From Pseudomonadota bacterium (lineage in GTDB: Bacteria; Pseudomonadota; Alphaproteobacteria; Acetobacterales; Acetobacteraceae): a stretch of 7,643 nucleotides of DNA. Position 1 is the stretch's first letter; every line of letters begins with the position of its first letter. Under the pieces are notes generated by a model. It was not told the origin of the DNA. It made no database searches and was given only the letters and a program-made list of their open reading frames with translations. Where the stretch lies: the NCBI GenBank assembly GCA_021798375.1, contig JAJZHU010000112.1, positions 1 through 7,643 of the forward strand, written 5' to 3'. Shown here one piece after another: positions 1 to 5,878 of the stretch. The position numbers and the translations under genes were made by a program.

Positions 1-1
1 C

Positions 2-163
2 GATCCAACGCATCGCAGCCTTGGCGGTTCCAATCTGATTCCCGTCGCCATCGCGCGCGACATCAGCCAGGCAATGCCGGTGGCCGGCAGCTTCACGGGT
101 GCTACCGATGCCTTTCAAAATATGCTGGTAACGGTTTCCGTCACGTCGCAATACGATGGTTGA
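2..163 (+). CDS. 3' end of an unrecognised protein gene (5' end outside the window)
   Basis: An open frame enters from the left edge and stops at TGA 161-163, giving 53 C-terminal residues. Third codon positions are mostly G or C, as in the clear genes of the window, which supports real coding. The final residues (VAGSFTG, then a beta-like LVTVSVTSQYDG ending) loosely recall the last strands of secreted spore-coat-U/CsuA-type pilin domains. That resemblance is weak and I do not assign a function. The stop codon lies inside the start of the CheB-like fragment that begins at 156 in another frame, so the present C-terminus may have been created or altered by the event that joined the two. An intact ending is equally possible. 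Confidence 0.5.
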   Translation, partial: DPTHRSLGGSNLIPVAIARDISQAMPVAGSFTGATDAFQNMLVTVSVTSQYDG

Positions 164-284
164 AGCAAACACGGCCACGCTTCCTGAAATGCCAGACCGC
201 GCAATGGCCAGTGGCAGCATCGATTTCGTGCTCTTGCCCGAGGACATCGCCGTTAAAATCGCTCGGATTGCGCGGGGCGAATAG
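156..284 (+). pseudogene. C-terminal remnant of a CheB-type chemotaxis methylesterase
   Basis: This 42-codon frame (ATG 156, TAG 282-284) carries the pattern found at the very end of the CheB catalytic domain: an EANTA segment, then PEMPDRAMASG, then DFVLLPEDIA and a short amphipathic helix KIARIARGE. In complete CheB proteins this follows about 150 residues of catalytic domain (removal of methyl groups from chemoreceptors). None of that is present here: the same frame is closed by stops near 36 and 127, and neither other forward frame upstream looks like CheB. There is no convincing ribosome site before ATG 156. I infer a decayed fragment left by a deletion or recombination whose junction lies near 150-160, overlapping the stop of the preceding gene. 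A functional micro-protein is the less likely alternative. Confidence 0.6.
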
Positions 285-287
285 ATT

Positions 288-336
288 AGAGCATGATCGC
301 CGCAGGTTGAATAACACGTAGGCGTGAATCATGCGT
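288..336 (+). repeat. Palindromic intergenic repeat, copy A
   Basis: The arms GCATGAT (291-297) and ATCATGC (328-334) are perfect complements. Inside them are a 3x3 internal loop and a further 3-bp stem (301-303 with 322-324). The element begins four bases after the stop of the CheB remnant. Read on the + strand it matches copy B (read on the - strand from 400) at 18 of its first 24 positions, sharing the blocks AGAGCA, TCG and GTTGAA. The 5' sequence AGAGCATGATC resembles the short palindromic repeats scattered between genes in many alphaproteobacteria. It has no T-tract, so it is not an obvious intrinsic terminator. Confidence 0.5.
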
Positions 337-350
337 AAAAACAAAAAGCT

Positions 351-400
351 AGAGCACGTTCGTCGCACGTATATGGTTCAACGTGATCCGAACGTGCTCT
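351..400 (-). repeat. Palindromic intergenic repeat, copy B
   Basis: This is a perfect 12-bp inverted repeat, AGAGCACGTTCG (351-362) with CGAACGTGCTCT (389-400). It encloses a symmetric 3x3 internal loop and a second perfect 5-bp stem (CACGT 366-370 with ACGTG 381-385) around a 10-base loop. It should fold into a long hairpin as RNA or single-stranded DNA. It is a better-preserved, oppositely oriented relative of copy A and sits about 110 bases before the CsbD-family gene. No T-run follows it, so a role in transcription termination is not evident; a non-autonomous interspersed repeat is the simplest reading. Confidence 0.75.
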
Positions 401-510
401 AAAGCCACCTTGTCATAAGTAATTTCCGATCCTCCCTCCCCGTTCCTGATGCGATTATGCTCCCAGAGTCGATCATAATTGTAATGCTGCAATATCAGGA
501 GAATGTGACA

Positions 511-693
511 ATGGATAAGAACAGAATCATCGGCTCGGCCAAGGAAGCAAAAGGCAATGTCAAAGAGGCGGTTGGAAAATTGACCGGAGACGCGAAATTG
601 CAAGCCGACGGTCACGCCGACAAGGTCGAGGGAAAAATCCAAAATGCCGTCGGCGGTGTCAATGATGCCTTGCGCGAAGTGCTGAAGAAATGA
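511..693 (+). CDS. CsbD-family small stress protein
   Basis: This encodes a 60-residue hydrophilic, Lys/Ala/Gly-rich protein. The start MDKNRIIGSAKEAKG, a repeated G(N/K)(V/I)xxAVG motif and the helix-turn pattern ending in VNDALREVLKK are the hallmark of the CsbD family (YjbJ in E. coli), small abundant cytoplasmic proteins tied to general stress. Their biochemical role is not established. I chose ATG 511 because AGGAGA (497-502) lies eight bases upstream and family members start with this MDKN-like segment; an in-frame ATG at 457 would add an unrelated 18-residue extension. A CATAAT hexamer at 474-479 could be a -10 element, but I find no good -35 and no GGAAC-type general-stress promoter. 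The 55-residue membrane peptide gene follows 58 bases later and may be co-transcribed. Confidence 0.9.
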   Translation: MDKNRIIGSAKEAKGNVKEAVGKLTGDAKLQADGHADKVEGKIQNAVGGVNDALREVLKK

Positions 694-751
694 TTCGCGA
701 ATTCGCTTTTCCCGTGAAAATCATCCTTTGGCAAGAAAGTGAGAAAACAAC

Positions 752-919
752 ATGCTGCTCTTAATCATTGTGTTGCTTCTTTTGTTCGGCGGTGGCGGCG
801 GTTACTACGCCCACGGTCGTTACGGCTACCCCGGAGTCGGCGGCGTTTTTGGTCTTATCCTGCTCATTCTGATCATTCTTTGGTTTGTAGGCGCTCTCGG
901 CGGCATGGGTCGATATTGA
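752..919 (+). CDS. Small Gly-rich membrane peptide (DUF3309-like)
   Basis: This 55-residue protein consists of a hydrophobic N-terminal helix (MLLLIIVLLLLF, residues 1-12), a Gly/Tyr-rich link (GGGGGYY to about residue 35, with HGRYGYP), and a second hydrophobic helix (LILLILIILWFVGAL, about 37-51). It should span or insert into the inner membrane twice. The layout resembles the tiny DUF3309-type proteins common in proteobacteria; I cannot confirm the family by eye. A weak AAGTGAG ribosome site at 737-743 precedes ATG 752. Its position right after a CsbD gene suggests stress-linked expression, which is inference from neighbourhood. The product is too short and too low in complexity to infer a function. 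Confidence 0.72.
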   Translation: MLLLIIVLLLLFGGGGGYYAHGRYGYPGVGGVFGLILLILIILWFVGALGGMGRY

Positions 920-930
920 TCAGGGAAAGA

Positions 931-1034
931 GAAGCAAAAAACTTTGTTCATTTTGGTCCCTCGCACAAGCTGAATAGTTTGAGCGCAGACCAAATAAATC
1001 AAAAGTTTTTTGCTTCATTTTTACAAAAAAGAAG
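931..1034. terminator. Long inverted repeat with T-tract, probable terminator or mobile hairpin repeat
   Basis: GAAGCAAAAAACTTT (931-945) is a perfect 15-bp complement of 1002-1016. Nested inside is a perfect 7-bp stem, TTTGGTC (952-958) with GACCAAA (988-994). On the + strand the outer stem is followed at once by ATTTTT, fitting termination of the small membrane-peptide transcript. A second short hairpin (CTTC 1013-1016, T-run, A-run, GAAG 1031-1034) shares the right arm and ends three bases from the xseA stop, so the alternative folds exclude each other and could act from either side. The size and nested layout are larger than a simple intrinsic terminator and suggest a repeated element serving as one. 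Confidence 0.6.
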
Positions 1035-1037
1035 TCC

Positions 1038-2384
1038 TCACTTCACTTCCACCTTCCTGCTTCCATCGCCAAACCGCAAATCCAACCCCTGCCCCGTCTT
1101 CAACCCCGCCGCCGAAGTCACCGGCCGTTGTGTCTCGTCCGTCACCAACACATAGCCGCGCGCCAGCACCGCCAGGGGCGAAACCGCTTCCAATTGCCGT
1201 GCCATGCCCTCCAGCCGCGTCCGCCGTTCGCGCAGCATGGCTTGCAGCGGCACCACGGAAAGCCGCCCCAGCACGCTGGCGGCTTTGGTGTGGCGTGCCG
1301 CCACATTGGCGCGCAAGGCGGGCAACAGCCGATCGGCCAGCCGCGCGAATGCCGCCCGGCGCGAAGCCATCAAATTGGGCAATGCCAGATCCAGCCGCGC
1401 CGCGCGATCATCCAGCCGCATCCGAGCCTGTCCCACCAACCCGATCAGATCCGGCATCCGCGCCACCAGCGCCGCAAGCTGCAAACGCCGTCCTTGCGCC
1501 AGGCGCGACAGGCTGCCCGCCAGCCTGGCTTGTTTTTGCGCCAGATCGGCCACCAATTCCGACCGCGCCGGCACCGCCAGTTCGGCGGCGGCGGTCGGCG
1601 TCGGCGCGCGTTGATCCGAGGCAAAATCGATCAGCGTGGTATCGGTTTCATGCCCCACGGCGGAGATCAGCGGAATACGGCTCATCGCCGCGGCCCGCAC
1701 CACATCTTCGTCGTTGAAAGCCATTAAATCTTCCAAACTGCCGCCGCCGCGCGCCACGATCAGCACATCGGGGCGCGGAAAACCCGCGGGCAGGGCGTTG
1801 AAACCGCGGATCGCCGCCGCAATCCTGGCCGCCGCACCCTCGCCTTGCACCGGCACCGGCCACAGCAGCAAATGGCGCGGAAACCGCCGCGCGATGGTGG
1901 TGCGAATGTCCTGGATCACCGCGCCCTGGGGCGAGGTGATCACCCCGATCACCTGCGGCAACAGCGGCAAACGACGTTTGCGGGCGGCATCGAACAGACC
2001 CTCGGCCAATAATTTCTGCCGCAACGCCTCGATGCGCTGCAAAAGCGCGCCCGCCCCGGCGAACTCCATCCGTTCGACGATCAATTGGTAACTGGATCGC
2101 TCGCCGTAGGCCGTGACCTTGCCCGTGGCCACCACCGCCATGCCGTTCTCGGGCACGATCCCCAATCGCGATGCGGAAGATTTCCACACGATTCCAGCGA
2201 TCTTCGAGCTTTCGTCCTTTAGCGAGAAATAAATATGCCCGGACGGATAGCGTTTCAGCTCGGTGATCTCGCCTGCCACCCGCACGCGGCCGAAAGCGCC
2301 CTCCAGCGTGCGCTTTACCGCGCCGGAAATTTCCGACACGCTATACTCGGGAAGATTGCTGTTAGGGGGGGCTGGTTCCTGCAT
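1038..2384 (-). CDS. xseA: Exonuclease VII large subunit
   Basis: This encodes 448 residues, the usual length. Exonuclease VII (XseA with several XseB) degrades single-stranded DNA from either end to oligonucleotides in the cytoplasm, acting in repair. An N-terminal OB-fold for ssDNA binding spans about residues 12-108 (VRVAGEIT, SGHIYFSLKD). The catalytic domain shows GVITSPQGAVIQDI (147-160), ARGGGSLEDLMAFNDE (211-226), and AVGHETDTTLIDFASDQRAPTPT (242-264). A long helical Arg/Leu/Ala-rich region (about 270-400) and a short C-terminal segment starting SPLAVLARGY complete it. ATG 2384 has only a weak upstream AGG (ATAGGTTGG), but no later Met fits, since SVSEIS near residue 15 is already conserved. 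The start lies 51 bases from divergent purD. Codons 6-8 contain a run of seven C (2364-2370 as G on the + strand). The small subunit gene xseB is not in the window. Confidence 0.97.
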   Translation of the reverse strand: MQEPAPPNSNLPEYSVSEISGAVKRTLEGAFGRVRVAGEITELKRYPSGHIYFSLKDESSKIAGIVWKSSASRLGIVPENGMAVVATGKVTAYGERSSYQLIVERMEFAGAGALLQRIEALRQKLLAEGLFDAARKRRLPLLPQVIGVITSPQGAVIQDIRTTIARRFPRHLLLWPVPVQGEGAAARIAAAIRGFNALPAGFPRPDVLIVARGGGSLEDLMAFNDEDVVRAAAMSRIPLISAVGHETDTTLIDFASDQRAPTPTAAAELAVPARSELVADLAQKQARLAGSLSRLAQGRRLQLAALVARMPDLIGLVGQARMRLDDRAARLDLALPNLMASRRAAFARLADRLLPALRANVAARHTKAASVLGRLSVVPLQAMLRERRTRLEGMARQLEAVSPLAVLARGYVLVTDETQRPVTSAAGLKTGQGLDLRFGDGSRKVEVK

Positions 2385-2435
2385 GATGCCAACCTATGCT
2401 ACAGCGGCACGGAACGAAAGCGGGGGAGTGCGAAT

Positions 2436-3710
2436 ATGCGGGTTCTGATCATCGGTTCGGGCGGACGTGAACATGCCTTGGCGTGCAGTCTGGCGGCCTC
2501 GCCGTCGCTTACCAAGCTGTATGTAGCACCCGGCAATGCGGGCACGGCGCTGGTGGCCGAAAATGTGCAGATCGGCGTGGTCGATGTGCCGGCCCTGGTG
2601 GAATTCGCGATTGCGCAAAAGATCGATCTGGTGATGCCCGGCCCCGAGGCGCCGCTGGTGTCGGGGATTGCCGATGCGCTGGCCGAGGCGGGGATCCGCT
2701 GTTGCGGCCCCACGGCGGCGGCGGCGATGCTGGAGGGCAGCAAATCCTTCACCAAGGAAATCGCCGATGCGGCGGGCGTGCCCACGGCGGCGTGGGAGCG
2801 TTTCGACGATGCCGCCGCCGCGCATGAATTCGTCCGCCGCAAGGGCGCGCCGATCGTGGTGAAAGCGGATGGGCTGGCCGCCGGCAAGGGTGTGGTGGTG
2901 GCGCAAAGCGTGGAAGAAGCCCAGGCCGCGATCACCGCGATGATGGAGGACGAAAGCCTGGGCGAGGCAGGCGCCAGTCTGGTGATCGAAGAATGCATGG
3001 TCGGGCCGGAATTGTCGTTGTTTGCGTTGTGCGATGGGCTCACCGCCATTCCCTTGGGCGTGGCGCAGGATCACAAGCGCGTGGGCGAGGGCGATACCGG
3101 CCCCAATACCGGCGGCATGGGCGCGATTGCCCCGCCGCCGTTCGTTACGCCGGCATTGATCGAGCATGTGATGGCCCGCATCATCCGTCCGACTCTGGCC
3201 GAAATGCACGCGCGCGGCACGCCATTTCGCGGCATTTTATTCGCCGGGTTGATGATCACCGAACATGGCCCGAAATTGATCGAATATAATGTGCGCTTTG
3301 GCGATCCCGAATGTGAGGCCTTGTTGCCACGTCTGCAATCCGATCTGCTGCCCGTGCTGATTGCTGCCTGCGACGGCAAACTGGACACGGTTGAGTTGCA
3401 ATGGAAAAACGAGGCGTCGGCCGTGGTGATCATGGCGGCGCGCGGCTATCCCGGCGATTATGTGAAACACAGCAAGATCCGTGGTCTCGATGCGGCGGGC
3501 CAGGTGCCGGGCGTGCGGATCTTTCATTCCGGCACGGAAATGCGCGGCGATGATCTGCTTTCCAGCGGCGGGCGGGTGCTCGCGGTGTGCGGCACGGGGG
3601 CTGATTTGCGCCAGGCGTTGGCGCGCGCCTATCAAGCCATCGATCTGATCGATTGGCCGGAAGGATTCTGCCGCCGCGATATTGGTTGGCAGGCCATAAT
3701 GCACGAATAA
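2436..3710 (+). CDS. purD: Phosphoribosylamine-glycine ligase (GAR synthetase)
   Basis: This encodes 424 residues, the normal monofunctional bacterial length. It catalyses the second step of de novo purine synthesis: phosphoribosylamine + glycine + ATP to glycinamide ribonucleotide, in the cytoplasm. The N-terminal fold opens with MRVLIIGSGGREHAL (1-14) and has MPGPE (67-71). The ATP-grasp domain shows VVKADGLAAGKGVVVA (141-156), the IEECMVGPELSLFAL segment (184-198), AQDHKR (210-215), GDTGPNTGGMGA (219-230), GILFAGLM (266-273) and the metal-binding EYNVRFGDPE (283-292). The C-terminal domain ends in FCRRDIGW (411-418). ATG 2436 follows GGGGGAG (2422-2428) by seven bases; an open extension upstream runs antisense through xseA and is not used. 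The promoter must lie in the 51-base gap or inside xseA; TATGCT at 2395-2400 is a weak -10 candidate. The gene ends 46 bases before the membrane-protein gene. Confidence 0.98.
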   Translation: MRVLIIGSGGREHALACSLAASPSLTKLYVAPGNAGTALVAENVQIGVVDVPALVEFAIAQKIDLVMPGPEAPLVSGIADALAEAGIRCCGPTAAAAMLEGSKSFTKEIADAAGVPTAAWERFDDAAAAHEFVRRKGAPIVVKADGLAAGKGVVVAQSVEEAQAAITAMMEDESLGEAGASLVIEECMVGPELSLFALCDGLTAIPLGVAQDHKRVGEGDTGPNTGGMGAIAPPPFVTPALIEHVMARIIRPTLAEMHARGTPFRGILFAGLMITEHGPKLIEYNVRFGDPECEALLPRLQSDLLPVLIAACDGKLDTVELQWKNEASAVVIMAARGYPGDYVKHSKIRGLDAAGQVPGVRIFHSGTEMRGDDLLSSGGRVLAVCGTGADLRQALARAYQAIDLIDWPEGFCRRDIGWQAIMHE

Positions 3711-3756
3711 TTCACGCTTGCTTCGGTCGAAATGATGATCGAGGAAAATTCAGAAT

Positions 3757-4179
3757 GTGATTTGGAAGCACGGTATGTTAACTTCAGTTGGTATGATTGT
3801 TCTTCTTTTGACCGTCGGCGATCTTTACGCCGCCATTGTAATACTATCGAATATTAAAAGAATAACTAACTGGAAAAGTCATAATAAAGCGGGGGTATAT
3901 TACCGCGCGGTGGCGATGGAATATTGGCGCGAATTCCAGATCAGGGTTTGTGCGGTGGTTGCCATGATAATGTTGTTTTTTATCTTTGTGACTTTCGTGT
4001 TTCACCGGCCGTGGTTGGATTGGACGATTTTGACGCTGATTTTCGGATTGGCGGGCTTGCGTGTTTTTATTCATTTTCGCCTGAAAAATTGTGTGCGGAT
4101 GAGCGACGAATTTTGGCGTATTCGTGGCGAAGCCGAAGACGCCAAACGGACAACCAAAGCACAAGGGGAGCACCGCTGA
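3757..4179 (+). CDS. Three-helix membrane protein of unknown function
   Basis: This encodes 140 residues and I do not recognise the family. Hydrophobic helices lie at about 8-31, 64-83 (VCAVVAMIMLFFIFVTFVF) and 87-107. A basic loop (SNIKRITNWKSHNK, 31-44) follows the first helix, and a charged 33-residue tail (108-140) ends the protein, probably cytoplasmic. The start is uncertain: GTG 3757 has GAGGA 11 bases upstream, whereas ATG 3775 has GGAAG (3764-3768) six bases upstream and is well placed, which would shorten the protein by six residues. The coding sequence is visibly richer in A+T than purD before it and the methyltransferase after it, with many AAT, ATA and TTA codons, suggesting a separate origin. 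Its TGA overlaps the methyltransferase ATG by one base, so the two are translationally coupled and probably co-transcribed. Confidence 0.8.
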   Translation: MIWKHGMLTSVGMIVLLLTVGDLYAAIVILSNIKRITNWKSHNKAGVYYRAVAMEYWREFQIRVCAVVAMIMLFFIFVTFVFHRPWLDWTILTLIFGLAGLRVFIHFRLKNCVRMSDEFWRIRGEAEDAKRTTKAQGEHR

Positions 4180-5036
4180 TGTCCCAATCCTCCAACCCGG
4201 CGCCCAATTCGGCGCAGATTGAATATTGGAATGCGGCGGCGGGTTTAACCTGGGCGCAATTGCATGAACAGCTCGACCGTCAGATCGAATGCTTGGGGCT
4301 CGAGGGCATTCGCGTCCTGGCGCCGCGCGCGGGCGAACAACTGCTCGATATCGGCTGCGGCTGCGGTCAGACTTCGGCCGAACTCGCGGTTCGGGTGGGG
4401 CCGTCGGGAAAGGTCGTCGGCGTGGATATTTCTCATCCCATGCTGGATGTGGCGCGCCGGCGCCTGGGGCCGGATACCCGCCGGCAGTTGGATTTCCGCC
4501 AACTGGATGCCCAAAGCGGCGAATTGGGCCGGGGGATATTCGATGCCGCCTTCTCGCGCTTCGGCGTGATGTTTTTCAGCGACCCCATCGCGGCCTTCAC
4601 CAATATCCGTGCCGCCTTGAAGCCCGGTGGACGCATGAGCTTTGTTTGCTGGCGCCCGTTTCAGGAAAATCTGTGGATGCGGGTGCCGATGGAGGCCGCG
4701 TTGCCCCATCTGCCGCCGATGCCGCCCGCCGACCCGTTGGCCCCCGGACCGTTCGCGTTCGCAGACCCCAATCGCGTGCATTCGATTTTACGCGATGCCG
4801 GATTTGGCAGCGTAACCATCACCCCATTCGATCTGTCCATCGGCGGTTCAGACATCGAGCAGACGTTGCAACTCACCCTCAAGGTCGGTCCCCTGGGCGC
4901 TGCGCTGCGCGAAAACCCAGGTCTGGCGGATGCCGCCGTCGCCGCCGTCAGGGATGCGATTTCCGCCTATGCCACCCCCAAAGGCGTGCTCATGCCCGCC
5001 GCGGTGTGGATCGTCCGGGCGCAAAACGACCGGTAG
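4179..5036 (+). CDS. Class I SAM-dependent methyltransferase
   Basis: This encodes a 285-residue soluble protein with the Rossmann-like methyltransferase fold. After a family-typical start (IEYWNAAAGLTWAQLHEQLD, 14-33), motif I LLDIGCGCGQTS (55-66) binds S-adenosylmethionine. Asp83 in VVGVDIS is the expected ribose-binding acid, LDA (109-111) contacts adenine, FDAAFSRFGVMFF (121-133) forms the next strand, and LKPGGRMSFVCW (147-158) is the post-motif loop. A Pro-rich stretch (PHLPPMPPADPLAPGP, 176-191) interrupts the C-terminal substrate region. The substrate cannot be read from sequence; the overall type is UbiE/COQ5-like, but nothing shows a quinone role. ATG 4179 is set by AAGGGGAG (4163-4170) eight bases upstream and by the one-base overlap with the preceding stop. 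Coupling to a membrane protein hints at a membrane-associated or lipidic substrate, which is inference only. Confidence 0.93.
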   Translation: MSQSSNPAPNSAQIEYWNAAAGLTWAQLHEQLDRQIECLGLEGIRVLAPRAGEQLLDIGCGCGQTSAELAVRVGPSGKVVGVDISHPMLDVARRRLGPDTRRQLDFRQLDAQSGELGRGIFDAAFSRFGVMFFSDPIAAFTNIRAALKPGGRMSFVCWRPFQENLWMRVPMEAALPHLPPMPPADPLAPGPFAFADPNRVHSILRDAGFGSVTITPFDLSIGGSDIEQTLQLTLKVGPLGAALRENPGLADAAVAAVRDAISAYATPKGVLMPAAVWIVRAQNDR

Positions 5037-5037
5037 A

Positions 5038-5074
5038 GGTCGCGGGGGGCAAGTTGCCCCCCAAAGCCGCGACC
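5038..5074. terminator. Bidirectional GC-rich hairpin between convergent genes
   Basis: Two nested stems are present: GGTCGC (5038-5043) with GCGACC (5069-5074), and GGGGGGC (5044-5050) with GCCCCCC (5056-5062) around a five-base loop. It begins one base after the methyltransferase stop and ends seven bases before the ric stop, so it can end transcripts from both sides. There is no T-tract on either strand, so it may act as a 3'-end stabiliser or depend on Rho rather than as a canonical intrinsic terminator. Confidence 0.7.
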
Positions 5075-5081
5075 GCCGGTG

Positions 5082-5753
5082 TTAATCCAGGTAACGCGGG
5101 AACAGGATATTGTTCTCGGTGTGCATATGCTCCACGAAATCGTCGGCAAATTTTTGCGTCCCGGCATACAACGCGCGCCAACTGTTGCAGGCGTCGTCCG
5201 GGGCGTTGAAATCATGGGCGATTGCCTTGAGCTTGCGCAGAGCCACGACATGCTCCTCGTGTTCCATCATCATCACGGTGACGGGGCCGGCCAGCATCGA
5301 ACCGGCGCCCTGCCGTATCCCCGGAAACAGGATCTGCTCTTCTTTTTGCATATGGGATTCAAGTTCCGGCAGAATCTGTTCAAGCAAGTTCGCCATGCCA
5401 AGCGGTGCCGCCGGGTGATCCTTGTGGGTGGCCTCGACGTGGCGGGCGAGCTTGATCAATTCCGGCACTTCACGCCGATGCACCTTGTGATAGCGGGTCT
5501 CGATCTGTTCGATCAGGGCGTTGTCTGCCTGCTCGGGCGCTGTGGCGGCGGCGTCGGCAATGGCGGCAAGTTCGGTTTCCAGTGCGGCGCAGGACAATCC
5601 CTTGGCGGCGGCGGCCTCGGCGAGGGTGTCATCGGCATCGCAGAAGAAATCGATGTGATGGCGGCGGAACAATGCCGCCGAATCCGGCAGGGATGTTGCG
5701 ATGGCGCCAATGGCGCGGTTGGCATAGCCGGTTTTGGGGGACGTGGCGTTCAT
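5082..5753 (-). CDS. ric: Di-iron Fe-S cluster repair protein (Ric/YtfE/ScdA/DnrN family) with variant N-terminal motif
   Basis: This 223-residue protein matches the family length. Members are cytoplasmic di-iron proteins that help restore iron-sulfur clusters damaged by nitric oxide or oxidants. An N-terminal ScdA-type domain (about 8-65) precedes a hemerythrin-like four-helix domain (about 80-223). By position against E. coli YtfE the iron ligands are all present: His89, His110, His134, Glu138, His165, His209 and Glu213. The PELESHMQKEEQILFP (129-144) and HTENNILFPR (211-220) blocks are characteristic. The oddity is in the N-terminal domain: where the family normally has DYCCGG or DFCCGG, this protein reads IDFFCDAD, keeping one cysteine (Cys38) and losing the Gly-Gly. 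ATG 5753 is supported by AGGAG seven bases upstream. An in-frame ATG at 5855 would run through the operators and is rejected. It is divergent from the NsrR-like gene. Confidence 0.95.
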   Translation of the reverse strand: MNATSPKTGYANRAIGAIATSLPDSAALFRRHHIDFFCDADDTLAEAAAAKGLSCAALETELAAIADAAATAPEQADNALIEQIETRYHKVHRREVPELIKLARHVEATHKDHPAAPLGMANLLEQILPELESHMQKEEQILFPGIRQGAGSMLAGPVTVMMMEHEEHVVALRKLKAIAHDFNAPDDACNSWRALYAGTQKFADDFVEHMHTENNILFPRYLD

Positions 5754-5829
5754 GGGCGATCTCCTCTCCCGTATGATCGGGCTGGTCGTCCGCGGGACGT
5801 TGCGGACATGGACGGTGGCGTGATTGAAG

Positions 5830-5846
5830 TGGTATTCATGATACCA
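5830..5846. promoter_or_regulatory. Candidate regulator operator 1 (ric side)
   Basis: TGGTATTCATGATACCA is an inverted repeat with perfect 6-bp arms and a five-base spacer. It is repeated, with one arm mismatch, at 5867-5883. It covers the predicted transcription start of ric (about 5844), a position where a bound repressor would block initiation. It differs from the E. coli-type NsrR consensus. Assignment to the adjacent Rrf2 regulator rests on location and on the duplicated pattern. Confidence 0.62.
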
Positions 5847-5850
5847 ATTC

Positions 5851-5878
5851 ACCATACACCCAATTGTAGTATCGTCAA
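5851..5878 (-). promoter_or_regulatory. Predicted sigma-70-type promoter of ric
   Basis: On the - strand, TTGACG (5878-5873, five of six matches to TTGACA) is followed after 16 bases by TATGGT (5856-5851, four of six matches to TATAAT). Initiation would fall near 5844, about 90 bases before the ric start. The -35 hexamer lies inside operator 2 and the start site inside operator 1. An extended -10-like TGGTATCAT inside operator 1 is an alternative. Confidence 0.45.

Noticed and set aside
164..642. Short - strand open frames across 141-368 and 349-642
   Set aside because: They read through the palindromic repeats and antisense to the CsbD-family gene, with no recognisable domain or good ribosome site.
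697..706. Perfect palindrome GCGAATTCGC after the CsbD-family stop
   Set aside because: It has no loop to form a hairpin and only four T follow it. It is likely a chance restriction-site-like palindrome.
1010..2091. Several long + strand open frames opposite xseA
   Set aside because: The translations are low-complexity Arg/Pro/Ala-rich with no domain, while the - strand frame encodes a full exonuclease VII large subunit.
5754..5855. Longer ric product starting at ATG 5855 on the - strand
   Set aside because: The 34-residue extension runs through both the predicted -10 region and operator 1, has no family counterpart, and ATG 5753 has a good ribosome site.
5864..5878. FNR/NnrR-like box TTG-N9-CAA in the ric promoter region
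   Set aside because: FNR-type sites need TTG-N8-CAA with an inner AT pattern. The spacing is one base too long, and the sequence is better explained as operator 2.
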